Positions 17,525 through 25,321 of a stretch of DNA of 34,438 bases are shown here, one piece after another. Positions within the stretch are counted from its first letter, which is position 1, and every line of letters starts with the position of its first letter. The notes beneath the pieces are model-generated. The model was given only the letters and a program-made list of their open reading frames with translations, was not told the DNA's origin and made no database searches. A program made the position numbers and the translations under genes. This stretch comes from Sphingobacterium thalpophilum (GTDB lineage: Bacteria; Bacteroidota; Bacteroidia; B-17B0; Aurantibacillaceae), in the NCBI GenBank assembly GCA_943325195.2, contig CALPON020000017.1:1-34438 (forward strand). Reading direction: 5' to 3'.

Positions 17525-17554
17525 TTGGAGGTACAGCAAATTATCGTATATTTG
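17525..17554 (+). promoter_or_regulatory. Internal promoter before rpsH
   Basis: TTG at 17525-17527, a 19-nt spacer and TATATTTG at 17547-17554, followed by CCCCCT. It resembles the rpsL promoter in spacing and start region. The predicted leader is about 80 nt. Confidence 0.8.
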
Positions 17555-17589
17555 CCCCCTCAAAAAAAATAAATAATTGTTTAATATAA

Positions 17590-17623
17590 TTATCCCGTTG
17601 ATTTTGAACGAAAGACGGGGTAA
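17590..17623 (+). promoter_or_regulatory. Leader hairpin of rpsH
   Basis: TTATCCCGT (17590-17598) pairs with ACGGGGTAA (17615-17623): 9 bp with one G-T pair and a 16-nt loop, ending 17 nt before the rpsH ATG and downstream of the internal promoter. In E. coli S8 represses the spc operon; an equivalent here is inference. Confidence 0.45.
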
Positions 17624-17640
17624 CATATAAACTTAAAAAA

Positions 17641-18039
17641 ATGACAGATACAGTATCAGATTACCTGACGCGTGTAAGAAATGCCATCAAGGCAAATCAC
17701 CGCATTGTGGAAGTTCCTGCTTCCAATCTTAAAAAGGAAATTACCCGCATTCTTTTCGAAAAAGGGTACATTCTCAATTACAAATTTGAAGAAACAAGTA
17801 ACAAACAAGGCGTAATCAAAATCGCTTTGAAATATCATCCTGTTACAAAAATTTCTGCTATCCGTTCGCTGGATCGTGTTTCCTCACCAGGTTTACGTAA
17901 GTATTCCAGTGTAGTAAGTATGCCACGCGTACTAAATGGATTAGGCATCGCCATCGTTTCAACTTCTAAAGGTGTGATCACCGATAAGGAAGCTAAGAAA
18001 CTAAACGTTGGTGGTGAGGTTTTATGTTATATTTCTTAA
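17641..18039 (+). CDS. rpsH: 30S ribosomal protein S8 (uS8)
   Basis: The 132-residue protein binds helix 21 of 16S rRNA and in E. coli also its own mRNA as a repressor. It starts TDTVSDYLTRVRNAIKANH and ends with the S8 signature STSKGVITDKEAKKLNVGGEVLCYIS. It is the first gene after the internal promoter and leader hairpin, which makes it a plausible regulator of this section. Confidence 0.99.
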   Translation: MTDTVSDYLTRVRNAIKANHRIVEVPASNLKKEITRILFEKGYILNYKFEETSNKQGVIKIALKYHPVTKISAIRSLDRVSSPGLRKYSSVVSMPRVLNGLGIAIVSTSKGVITDKEAKKLNVGGEVLCYIS

Positions 18040-18042
18040 TCT

Positions 18043-18050
18043 AGAGGAGG
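18043..18050 (+). promoter_or_regulatory. Strong Shine-Dalgarno of rplF
   Basis: AGAGGAGG contains the AGGAGG core and ends 6 nt before the rplF ATG (18057). It is the second clear Shine-Dalgarno in the cluster, after that of rplE. Confidence 0.8.
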
Positions 18051-18056
18051 AACGAC

Positions 18057-18611
18057 ATGTCACGTATTGGAAAGAACCCGATCGCCCTACCAAAAGGTGT
18101 AGAGGTAAAGGTAAGTAACGGAAATGTAACCGTTAAAGGTGCAAAAGGCGAACTCAACCAAAAGGTTGATACAGATATTACTGTAACCGTAGAAGAGAAT
18201 CAGATTTTGGTTACACGTCCGACTGATCAGAAACGTCACAAAGCTCTTCATGGCTTGTACCGCTCACTCATCGCAAACATGGTGAAAGGTGTCAGCGAAG
18301 GCTTTAAGACCGAACAGGAATTGGTTGGTGTGGGTTACCGCGCTACAAATAAAGGTCAACTATTGGAATTGTCATTGGGTTATTCACATAATATTACCTT
18401 CGATATTCCTGCAGAGATTAAAGTTACAACTGCAAGTGAAAAAGGTCAGAATCCGAAAGTGATTCTGGAAAGTGCAGACAAACAACTGATCGGCCTAGTT
18501 GCCGCTAAGATCCGCAGTCTGCGCAAACCTGAGCCATACAAAGGTAAAGGTATCAAGTTTACTGGCGAGGTTCTGAGAAGAAAAGCTGGTAAATCTGCAA
18601 GTAAGAAGTAA
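18057..18611 (+). CDS. rplF: 50S ribosomal protein L6 (uL6)
   Basis: The 184-residue protein has two similar domains and lies near the GTPase centre. SRIGKNPIALPKGVEVKV opens it; the second domain holds GVGYRATNKGQLLELSLGYSH and the signature region IRSLRKPEPYKGKGIKFTGE. The gene is 17 nt after rpsH with a strong Shine-Dalgarno. Confidence 0.99.
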   Translation: MSRIGKNPIALPKGVEVKVSNGNVTVKGAKGELNQKVDTDITVTVEENQILVTRPTDQKRHKALHGLYRSLIANMVKGVSEGFKTEQELVGVGYRATNKGQLLELSLGYSHNITFDIPAEIKVTTASEKGQNPKVILESADKQLIGLVAAKIRSLRKPEPYKGKGIKFTGEVLRRKAGKSASKK

Positions 18612-18648
18612 TTTTTAAAAAGCAGGCCTAGTTCACATATTTATTAAT

Positions 18649-18672
18649 CATCTTCAAAAAATTGGAAAGATG
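18649..18672 (+). other. Hairpin covering the rplR start codon
   Basis: CATCTT (18649-18654) is complementary to AAGATG (18667-18672), whose last three bases are the rplR ATG. The 6-bp stem with a 12-nt loop is weak, so initiation control is only a possibility. Confidence 0.25.
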
Positions 18673-19026
18673 GCATTCAACAAACAAGAGAGAAGAACAA
18701 AAATAAAATTAAAGCTCCGCAAACGGATCAAGGGTAATCCTGAGACGCCACGCCTGAGTGTATTCCGCAGCAATGCTGAAATCTACGCACAATTAATCGA
18801 TGATAAAGGGGGTAAGACCCTGGTAGCCGTTGGTTCAGTTGAAAAGGGAATTGCAGCAGCAAAAGTTAACAAGTCTGAAAAGGCGAAAATGGTTGGAAAA
18901 TTGATCGCAGAGAAAGCTCTTGCAACAGGTATTTCTAAAGTGGTTTTCGATCGTAATGGCTTTTTGTACCATGGTCGTGTAAAATCACTTGCTGAGGGTG
19001 CTCGCGAGGGAGGATTAAATTTCTAA
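18670..19026 (+). CDS. rplR: 50S ribosomal protein L18 (uL18)
   Basis: The 118-residue protein binds 5S rRNA together with L5. The basic N-terminus [28 protein letters not shown] and the C-terminal [28 protein letters not shown] are diagnostic. Length is typical. It is placed between rplF and rpsE as usual. Confidence 0.99.
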   Translation: MAFNKQERRTKIKLKLRKRIKGNPETPRLSVFRSNAEIYAQLIDDKGGKTLVAVGSVEKGIAAAKVNKSEKAKMVGKLIAEKALATGISKVVFDRNGFLYHGRVKSLAEGAREGGLNF

Positions 19027-19038
19027 AAACTGATTAAG

Positions 19039-19557
19039 ATGTCAAAAGAAGTAGTAAAGCGCGTTAAATCTAGCGATATTGAATTAAAAGATAAACTGGT
19101 TGCTATCAACCGTGTTACGAAGGTAACTAAGGGTGGTCGCCACTTCAGTTTCTCCGCCATCGTTGTGGTAGGAAATGAGAAAGGTGTTATTGGTCAGGGA
19201 CTTGGTAAAGCAAATGAAGTGACTGATGCAATTACGAAAGGAATTGAAGATGCTAAGAAAAGCCTGGTGAAAGTGCCTGTCCTTAATGGGACTGTGCCAC
19301 ATGCTCAGGAAGGCAAATTTGGTGGCGCTCGCGTATTCCTTAAGCCTGCTGCTCACGGTACTGGTGTAATTGCCGGTGGTGCGATGCGTGCAGTTTTGGA
19401 GAGTGTAGGGGTGACCGACGTTCTTGCTAAATCAAAAGGTTCTAGTAATCCACATAACGTGGTAAAAGCGACCCTCGATGCTTTGATGAAAATGCGTGAT
19501 CCAATTACCATCGCTCAACAGCGTGGTATCAAACTCGCAAATGTGTTTAACGGTTAA
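19039..19557 (+). CDS. rpsE: 30S ribosomal protein S5 (uS5)
   Basis: The 172-residue protein supports decoding fidelity and mRNA entry. The N-terminal double-stranded RNA-binding domain shows [30 protein letters not shown] and the C-terminal domain has [37 protein letters not shown]. The region before it (spectinomycin loop) looks regular. Spacing to both neighbours is short (12 and 11 nt). Confidence 0.99.
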   Translation: MSKEVVKRVKSSDIELKDKLVAINRVTKVTKGGRHFSFSAIVVVGNEKGVIGQGLGKANEVTDAITKGIEDAKKSLVKVPVLNGTVPHAQEGKFGGARVFLKPAAHGTGVIAGGAMRAVLESVGVTDVLAKSKGSSNPHNVVKATLDALMKMRDPITIAQQRGIKLANVFNG

Positions 19558-19568
19558 AATTGATAGAG

Positions 19569-19748
19569 ATGAGCAAAGTAAAACTGACACTCGTGAAAAG
19601 CATTGCTAAACGCAGTCCCTCACAAAGAGCTACACTAATCGCTCTTGGCCTTGGTAAGACCCACAGCACTGTAGAGAAGGATCGCAATCCCGCTATCGAT
19701 GGAATGATTAATAAGGTAGCACACGTTTTAAAAGTAGAAAATATTTAA
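19569..19748 (+). CDS. rpmD: 50S ribosomal protein L30 (uL30)
   Basis: The 59-residue protein has KVKLTLVKSIAKRSPSQRATLIALGL and the conserved TVEKDRNPAIDGMINKVAHVL. I place the start at the ATG at 19569; an in-frame TTG at 19560 would add three residues but the family begins with the short MSKVK-like lead. L30 is absent from some bacteria but common in this phylum. It lies between rpsE and rplO. Confidence 0.95.
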   Translation: MSKVKLTLVKSIAKRSPSQRATLIALGLGKTHSTVEKDRNPAIDGMINKVAHVLKVENI

Positions 19749-19791
19749 GCATTGCCTCTTCGGTACTGCATAAAATAAAATAAAATTCACA

Positions 19792-20241
19792 ATGAAATTA
19801 AACACATTAAAACCAGCAGCTGGTTCCGTAAAATCAAATTACCGTCGCGGTCGTGGACAAGGTTCAGGCGGTGGTGGAACAGCTACCCGCGGTCACAAAG
19901 GTGCGCAATCCCGTTCTGGTCACTCCAGTAAACGTGGTTTTGAAGGTGGTCAAATGCCACTTCAACGTCGCTTGCCTAAATTTGGATTCAAGAACTTTAA
20001 CCGCGTTGAATACCGTGGAATTAACCTGGATACCATTCAGGGACTGATCGAGAAAATCAATGCGACAGAAGTCAATATGGACATTTTGGTGCAAAATGGG
20101 CTCGCTCACAAACATGACCTCGTTAAAATTATGGGTCGCGGCGAATTAAAAGCAAAAGTAAACATCACAATACACGCCTTTACAGCAACTGCTAAAAAAG
20201 CAATTGAAGAAAAAGGTGGAACCGTAACGGAAGCTAAATAA
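19792..20241 (+). CDS. rplO: 50S ribosomal protein L15 (uL15)
   Basis: The 149-residue protein has the glycine/arginine-rich N-terminal arm that penetrates 23S rRNA (RRGRGQGSGGGGTATRGHKG, SGHSSKRGFEGGQMPLQRRLPK) and a globular end with HAFTATAKKAIEEKGGTV. secY starts one base after its stop, a canonical and probably coupled pair. Confidence 0.99.
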   Translation: MKLNTLKPAAGSVKSNYRRGRGQGSGGGGTATRGHKGAQSRSGHSSKRGFEGGQMPLQRRLPKFGFKNFNRVEYRGINLDTIQGLIEKINATEVNMDILVQNGLAHKHDLVKIMGRGELKAKVNITIHAFTATAKKAIEEKGGTVTEAK

Positions 20242-20242
20242 T

Positions 20243-21574
20243 ATGAAGCGTTTTATCGATACTCTCAGGAATATCTGGACCATCGAGGAGCTCAGGCAAC
20301 GAATCCTGGTGACTCTTGGCTTGGTGCTGATCTATCGCCTGGGGTCATACGTTGTACTGCCTGGTGTAAATGTGGACGCTCTTGCAGCTGCCAGTAATTC
20401 TAACCAGTCTGGCGGTATCGTAGGTCTAATCAACATGTTTGCCGGTGGAGCTTTCCTTCGCGCGTCTATTTTTGGTCTTGGAATTATGCCTTATATCACG
20501 GCCTCCATTATCATTCAGCTGATGGGTATGGCAGTGCCGTACTTTCAAAAACTGCAAAGAGAAGGAGAGAGTGGAAGAAAGAAAATTAATCAGTATACGC
20601 GCTTCCTCACCATTCTGGTGACGGCTGTGCAGGCTCCTGGTTATATTGCTTCCATCAAATCTTCTGCTCCCAATGCTTTCCCTGAAATGACAAGTTTCTG
20701 GTGGATGCAGTCTATCTTTATTCTCGTTACTGGTACCATGTTTGTAATGTGGCTCGGAGAAAGAATTACAGATAAAGGGCTTGGGAATGGTATATCATTG
20801 ATTATCATGATCGGGATTATCAGCCGCCTCCCTTTTGCATTTTTATCAGAAATTAAATCCCGCACTGCGGGTAACGGGGGCTTGATTATCTTCCTCATTG
20901 AAATTGTCATCCTGCTTCTTGTGATTGTTGGCAGTATCTTGCTTGTGCAGGGTACGCGTCGAATCCCCGTGCAATTTGCTAAGAAAATTGTCGGAAACAA
21001 ACAATATGGTGGTGTTCGTCAGTACATTCCCCTGAAAGTGAATGCCGCCGGTGTGATGCCGATTATCTTCGCTCAGGCGATTATGTTTATCCCAGCCGCG
21101 ATTTCTGGTTTTTCCGGGACGAGTGGTGGTATATTCTCAGAAAGATACGGTTTCTGGTACAATCTTATTTTTGCAGTTCTGATTATCCTCTTTACATATT
21201 TCTACACGGCCATCATGGTTAATCCAAACCAGTTAGCCGATGATATGAAACGTAATGGTGGCTTTATTCCCGGTGTAAAGCCCGGTAAGAAGACAGCAGA
21301 ATTTATTGATCTCGTGATGAGTCGTATCACGCTTCCGGGGTCTATTTTCCTTGCCGGAGTAGCAATCATGCCGGCATTTGCGCAAAAGCTGGGTATCAAC
21401 AGTGCATTTGCGGATTTCTATGGTGGTACTAGCCTCCTTATCCTTGTAGGTGTGGTACTAGATACGCTGCAACAGATTGAAACCTACCTTCTCAACCGTC
21501 ATTATGATGGTCTGATGAAGTCAGGACGAATCAAAGGCAGGGGCGCTAACGCGATGATGGTGCAGCAAGGATAA
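20243..21574 (+). CDS. secY: Protein translocase subunit SecY
   Basis: The 443-residue membrane protein forms the SecYEG channel for export and membrane insertion. Ten hydrophobic segments can be followed; the first transmembrane region is ILVTLGLVLIYRLGSYVVLPG, the plug region follows with GGAFLRASIFGLGIMPYITASIIIQL, and the cytosolic loop near VPVQFAKK...YIPLKVNAAGVMPIIFA is highly conserved. It follows rplO by 1 nt and precedes infA by 3 nt. Neither adk nor map intervenes. This channel also exports the precursors of the T9SS protein and lipoproteins further right. Confidence 0.98.
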   Translation: MKRFIDTLRNIWTIEELRQRILVTLGLVLIYRLGSYVVLPGVNVDALAAASNSNQSGGIVGLINMFAGGAFLRASIFGLGIMPYITASIIIQLMGMAVPYFQKLQREGESGRKKINQYTRFLTILVTAVQAPGYIASIKSSAPNAFPEMTSFWWMQSIFILVTGTMFVMWLGERITDKGLGNGISLIIMIGIISRLPFAFLSEIKSRTAGNGGLIIFLIEIVILLLVIVGSILLVQGTRRIPVQFAKKIVGNKQYGGVRQYIPLKVNAAGVMPIIFAQAIMFIPAAISGFSGTSGGIFSERYGFWYNLIFAVLIILFTYFYTAIMVNPNQLADDMKRNGGFIPGVKPGKKTAEFIDLVMSRITLPGSIFLAGVAIMPAFAQKLGINSAFADFYGGTSLLILVGVVLDTLQQIETYLLNRHYDGLMKSGRIKGRGANAMMVQQG

Positions 21575-21577
21575 GAA

Positions 21578-21796
21578 ATGGCGAAACAATCGAATATAGA
21601 AATTGACGGAACCATTGTTGAAGCACTGAGCAACGCCATGTTCAGGGTTGAACTTGAAAACGGACACATTGTGACAGCACATATTTCCGGTAAAATGAGG
21701 ATGCACTACATCAAAATTTTACCAGGCGATAAAGTGAAGTTGGAAATGAGTCCATACGATCTGACAAAGGCCCGGATCACCTTCAGGTATAAATAG
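21578..21796 (+). CDS. infA: Translation initiation factor IF-1
   Basis: The 72-residue single OB-fold protein binds the 30S A site during initiation. [23 protein letters not shown] and the end [15 protein letters not shown] match the family exactly in length and pattern. It is spaced 3 nt from secY. AGGA upstream (21568-21571) is a modest Shine-Dalgarno. Confidence 0.98.
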   Translation: MAKQSNIEIDGTIVEALSNAMFRVELENGHIVTAHISGKMRMHYIKILPGDKVKLEMSPYDLTKARITFRYK

Positions 21797-21835
21797 GCCA
21801 GTGAATTTTAGGTAAATAGAAATTAAAATAAAGAC

Positions 21836-21952
21836 ATGAAAGTAAGAGCATCCATCAAGAAAAGAAGCGCTGATTGCAAGATTGTTCGCCGCAAAGGGAA
21901 ACTCTATGTAATCAACAAAAAAAATCCTAAATTCAAGCAAAGACAAAAGTAA
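21836..21952 (+). CDS. rpmJ: 50S ribosomal protein L36, zinc-free type (bL36)
   Basis: A 38-residue ORF reads [20 protein letters not shown], then [18 protein letters not shown]. It matches L36 except that only one cysteine is present instead of the zinc-binding CxxC...C...H set, a variant common in this phylum. It sits between infA and rpsM as expected. A -7-like box (TATCTTTG) directly follows its stop. Confidence 0.96.
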   Translation: MKVRASIKKRSADCKIVRRKGKLYVINKKNPKFKQRQK

Positions 21953-21956
21953 TTTT

Positions 21957-21964
21957 TATCTTTG
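21957..21964 (+). promoter_or_regulatory. Candidate -7 box before rpsM
   Basis: TATCTTTG lies 32 nt before the rpsM ATG and 4 nt after rpmJ. It matches TAnnTTTG and is identical to the box at rpsL and rRNA P1. A good TTG -33 element is not present, so it may be weak or fortuitous. Confidence 0.45.
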
Positions 21965-21996
21965 AAAACGTTTTTTTAACATTATATTAAAAGAGA

Positions 21997-22374
21997 ATGG
22001 CACGTATAGCTGGTATTGATTTACCAAAAAACAAAAGGGGTGTAATTGGCCTGACCTACATTTACGGAATCGGTCGCAGTAGAGCTGCAAAAATTCTGAA
22101 TGATGCTGGTATTCATCAGGATAAGAAAGTAAGCGAGTGGACTGATGACGAGCAAAACGTTATCCGTACGCATATTAATAATAACTTCAAAATTGAAGGA
22201 GCGCTGCGTTCGGAAACCCAATTGAACATCAAACGTCTTACCGATATCAATAGCTATCGTGGAATTCGTCACCGTAATGGTCTGCCTACCCGCGGCCAGC
22301 GCACTAAGACAAACGCGCGTACCCGTAAAGGTAAACGGAAGACCATTGCCAACAAGAAAATGGCAGCCAAGTAA
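21997..22374 (+). CDS. rpsM: 30S ribosomal protein S13 (uS13)
   Basis: The 125-residue protein contacts the P-site tRNA and the large subunit. It begins [25 protein letters not shown] and holds the signature [23 protein letters not shown] with a basic tail. It opens the alpha section, 27 nt before rpsK. Confidence 0.99.
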   Translation: MARIAGIDLPKNKRGVIGLTYIYGIGRSRAAKILNDAGIHQDKKVSEWTDDEQNVIRTHINNNFKIEGALRSETQLNIKRLTDINSYRGIRHRNGLPTRGQRTKTNARTRKGKRKTIANKKMAAK

Positions 22375-22401
22375 TAAGTAAATTTTTTCAGATAAGATAA
22401 A

Positions 22402-22812
22402 ATGGCAAAACAACAATCAGGCGCTAACAACGCTAAAGCCGCGACCCGCAAACGCACTGTAAAAGTTGAGGCAATCGGTGAAGCTCACATTAGCGCTACG
22501 TTTAATAACATCATTATTTCACTCACTAACCTCAGTGGACAGGTAATTAGCTGGAGCAGTGCAGGTAAAATGGGTTTCCGTGGATCTAAAAAGAACACCC
22601 CTTACGCAGCACAAATGGCAGCGCAAGATTGCTCTAAAGTAGCCCACGAAGCAGGCTTACGCAAAGTAAAAGTATTTGTTAAAGGACCAGGTGGTGGAAG
22701 AGAAAGCGCCATCAGAACAATTGCCGCAAATGGCATTGAAGTTTCTGAGATTATGGACATCACACCGATGCCACATAATGGCTGCCGCCCTCCAAAACGC
22801 CGCCGCGTTTAA
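22402..22812 (+). CDS. rpsK: 30S ribosomal protein S11 (uS11)
   Basis: The 136-residue platform protein shows [36 protein letters not shown] and the C-terminal signature [18 protein letters not shown] ... [16 protein letters not shown]. The length is slightly above E. coli because of an Ala/Lys-rich N-terminus. A 133-nt gap with three hairpins separates it from rpsD. Confidence 0.99.
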   Translation: MAKQQSGANNAKAATRKRTVKVEAIGEAHISATFNNIIISLTNLSGQVISWSSAGKMGFRGSKKNTPYAAQMAAQDCSKVAHEAGLRKVKVFVKGPGGGRESAIRTIAANGIEVSEIMDITPMPHNGCRPPKRRRV

Positions 22813-22831
22813 TCAAATAACAAAAGGCCAG

Positions 22832-22925
22832 TCTCCTCCTTGTCGGTGGAGATTTGGAGTTATGATTCTAAAGGTTTCATAACTTAAATAATAACCGGCT
22901 GAGAATAAAGTAAAAAAACTCAGCC
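22832..22925 (+). promoter_or_regulatory. Three tandem hairpins between rpsK and rpsD
   Basis: Hairpin 1 is TCTCCTCC/GGTGGAGA (22832-22839/22845-22852, one mismatch). Hairpin 2 is GTTATGA/TCATAAC (22859-22865/22877-22883, perfect 7 bp). Hairpin 3 is GGCTGAG/CTCAGCC (22897-22903/22919-22925, perfect 7 bp), ending 20 nt before the rpsD ATG. S4 is an autoregulator in other bacteria and binds structured leaders, so this is a candidate S4 leader; no T run suggests termination. Confidence 0.55.
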
Positions 22926-22945
22926 ATAAAAAACAATTATTTAAA

Positions 22946-23551
22946 ATGGCAAGGTACACAGGACCTAAATCAAAGATCGCTCGTAAATTCAGAGAGCCGA
23001 TCTTCGGAGCAGACAAAGCGCTCGAAAAAAAGAACTACCCTCCGGGGCAGCACGGAAATACTAAGAAACGTACGAAGCAATCTGAGTATGCGATCCAGCT
23101 AATGGAGAAGCAGAAAGCTAAGTATACTTACGGTATTCTTGAAAAACAATTCGCAAGGACTTTTGATAAAGCAGCGCGCTCACACGGTATTACTGGTGAA
23201 GTATTGTTGCAATTAATCGAAAGTCGCCTCGATAATGTGGTGTACCGTCTTGGTATCGCTCCAAGTCGTCGCGGTGCACGTCAGCTCGTTTCTCACGCGC
23301 ACATTACAGTAAACGGTCAGGTTGTGAATATCGCATCCTATACCTTAAAACCAGGTGATGTGGTGGGTGTTCGTGAAAAATCAAAAGCGCTCGAAATTAT
23401 CTCAAATTCCGTTGCCGGTGCTGTTAATAAGCATCCTTGGCTCGATTTTGATAAAAGCAGTCTTAGTGGAAAATTCCTCTCTCGTCCTGAACGTTCACAG
23501 ATTCCTGAGAACATTAAGGAGCAGTTGATAGTGGAATTGTACTCTAAGTAA
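22946..23551 (+). CDS. rpsD: 30S ribosomal protein S4 (uS4)
   Basis: The 201-residue primary 16S-binding protein is also the repressor of its own operon in E. coli and Bacillus. It has no cysteines, so it is the zinc-free form. The C-terminal S4 RNA-binding domain reads [38 protein letters not shown]. It lies between rpsK and rpoA, the usual alpha order, behind the triple-hairpin gap. Confidence 0.99.
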   Translation: MARYTGPKSKIARKFREPIFGADKALEKKNYPPGQHGNTKKRTKQSEYAIQLMEKQKAKYTYGILEKQFARTFDKAARSHGITGEVLLQLIESRLDNVVYRLGIAPSRRGARQLVSHAHITVNGQVVNIASYTLKPGDVVGVREKSKALEIISNSVAGAVNKHPWLDFDKSSLSGKFLSRPERSQIPENIKEQLIVELYSK

Positions 23552-23586
23552 TTAATCATTTTTTTAAATTAAACATATCTGTACAT

Positions 23587-24579
23587 ATGGCTATTTTAAA
23601 TTTCGTAAAACCTGACAAGGTTATCATGATCAACTCAACTGAAACAACTGGTCAGTTCGAGTTCAGACCACTGGAGCCTGGTTTCGGTATCACTATAGGA
23701 AACTCCTTGAGACGGATTCTTCTTTCGTCCTTGGAAGGATATGCTGTAACAAGCCTTAAAATAGAAGGAGTAGATCACGAATTCTCAACCGTTAAAGGTG
23801 TTGCAGAGGACGTGACTGAAATCGTTCTAAATCTGAAACAAGTGCGTTTTAAAAAACAACTTGATAATCACGATAATGAGAAAATTACAGTTCACTTCTC
23901 CGGTGCCGACAAATTTACCGCTGGTGATATCGGGAAATATGCGAATGGTTTTCAAATCCTTAACCCGGATCTGGTAATCTTTAATTGTGACCCGTCTGTC
24001 CGCCTTAAACTCGAGCTTACCGTTGAGCGTGGTCGTGGATACGTACCTGCTGAAGAAAATAAGTCAAATAGCGCCCCTATCGGGACTATCTTTATTGACT
24101 CTATCTACACACCGGTTAAAAACGTAAAATATACGATTGAAAACTATCGTGTTGAGCAAAAAACGGATTATGAACGCCTAATCGTTGACATCATCACCGA
24201 TGGATCTATCCATCCGAAAGATGCTCTTAAAGAGGCCGCAAAAATTCTGATTTTCCACTTCATGCTTTTCTCTGATGAGAAAATCACTTTGGATGCTGAA
24301 GAAAAACGCAACGAGGAAGAGTTCGATGAAACCAGTCTTCACATGCGCCAGTTACTTAAGACTAAATTGGTTGATATGGACTTGAGTGTTCGCGCTCTCA
24401 ATTGCCTGAAAGCAGCCGATGTTGAGACCTTGGGAGAACTTGTTTCATTCAATAAAAACGACCTCTTGAAATTCAGAAACTTTGGTAAAAAGTCATTGAC
24501 TGAACTGGAAGACCTCGTGCAATCTAAGTCACTCCAATTCGGAATGAATGTTGCAAAGTATAAGTTAGATAAAGATTAA
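23587..24579 (+). CDS. rpoA: DNA-directed RNA polymerase subunit alpha
   Basis: The 330-residue protein dimerises to start RNA polymerase assembly. The N-terminal domain (to ~235) shows [23 protein letters not shown] and the C-terminal domain (from ~256) reads [19 protein letters not shown], then [14 protein letters not shown]269 and N272 match E. coli R265 and N268, which contact UP-element DNA. The position between rpsD and rplQ is canonical. Confidence 0.99.
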   Translation: MAILNFVKPDKVIMINSTETTGQFEFRPLEPGFGITIGNSLRRILLSSLEGYAVTSLKIEGVDHEFSTVKGVAEDVTEIVLNLKQVRFKKQLDNHDNEKITVHFSGADKFTAGDIGKYANGFQILNPDLVIFNCDPSVRLKLELTVERGRGYVPAEENKSNSAPIGTIFIDSIYTPVKNVKYTIENYRVEQKTDYERLIVDIITDGSIHPKDALKEAAKILIFHFMLFSDEKITLDAEEKRNEEEFDETSLHMRQLLKTKLVDMDLSVRALNCLKAADVETLGELVSFNKNDLLKFRNFGKKSLTELEDLVQSKSLQFGMNVAKYKLDKD

Positions 24580-24632
24580 AAACAGTTTTGCAGAACTTTG
24601 ATAGGTTTCGCAAACGATAAAATTTCATTACA

Positions 24633-25127
24633 ATGAGACACGGAGATAAAATAAATAATTTAGGTAGAAAAACCGCTCATCGTCACGCTTTGCTGATGAA
24701 TCTTGCGATCGCTCTGATCGAGAATAAGCGCATCTTTACTACTCTAGCTAAGGCAAAGGCGCTCAGAACTTATGTAGAGCCGCTGATTACTAAAAGTAAA
24801 GACGACTCAACTCACAGCCGTCGTACAGCTTTCAGTTATTTGAAAAACAAGGAAGCTGTTACCACACTTTTTAAGGAAGTTGCAGTGAAGGTTGCAGAAC
24901 GTAACGGGGGTTATACACGCATTATCAAAACGGGTAACCGTCAGGGTGATGCTGCTGAAATGGCAATGATCGAACTGGTTGATTTCAACGAAATCTATTC
25001 GGTTAACAAAAAAGGTGGCGCAGAAAAAGCTAAACCTGCAGCGCGACGTCGTGGTGGTAAAAAAACTGCCCCTAAAAAGACGGATGCTCCTACTACGGAT
25101 AGTAGCAGCGAGAGTGCTGGCGAATAA
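24633..25127 (+). CDS. rplQ: 50S ribosomal protein L17 (bL17)
   Basis: The 164-residue protein has the family start [34 protein letters not shown] and the conserved [26 protein letters not shown]. About 45 C-terminal residues form a Lys/Ala-rich then Ser/Thr/Asp-rich tail absent from E. coli, as is common in Bacteroidota. It is the last gene of the 17.6-kb translation cluster and is followed by a terminator. Confidence 0.99.
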   Translation: MRHGDKINNLGRKTAHRHALLMNLAIALIENKRIFTTLAKAKALRTYVEPLITKSKDDSTHSRRTAFSYLKNKEAVTTLFKEVAVKVAERNGGYTRIIKTGNRQGDAAEMAMIELVDFNEIYSVNKKGGAEKAKPAARRRGGKKTAPKKTDAPTTDSSSESAGE

Positions 25128-25145
25128 TCAATCTTTCTCAAATTT

Positions 25146-25180
25146 AAAAAAACCGTTTCTTATCTGGAACGGTTTTTTTT
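25146..25180 (+). terminator. Intrinsic terminator of the translation cluster
   Basis: AACCGTTTC/GGAACGGTT stem (25151-25159/25166-25174) with a 6-nt loop, flanked by an A run (25146-25150) and followed by an eight-T run. It lies 18 nt after the rplQ stop. Confidence 0.92.
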
Positions 25181-25321
25181 TGGCCCCTTCTCCACCGATT
25201 TTTTGAAAAGAAAGTAGAAGTGACGGATTATTCTTTGGTCAAATTAGGCGATGCACAAATGGTTTTTTATTTGTAACTTTCTTTTTTAGTTCTTCTTATT
25301 TTTTATTTTTTTATCGTCAAC

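Noticed and set aside
20242-21577. Missing adk or map near secY as an anomaly
   Set aside because: A direct secY-infA-rpmJ order is known in Flavobacteria-like genomes and the 3-nt spacing looks native.
17213-21952. Loss of zinc ligands in S14 and L36 as degeneration
   Set aside because: Zinc-free forms of these proteins are regular and widespread; sizes and other conserved residues are intact.
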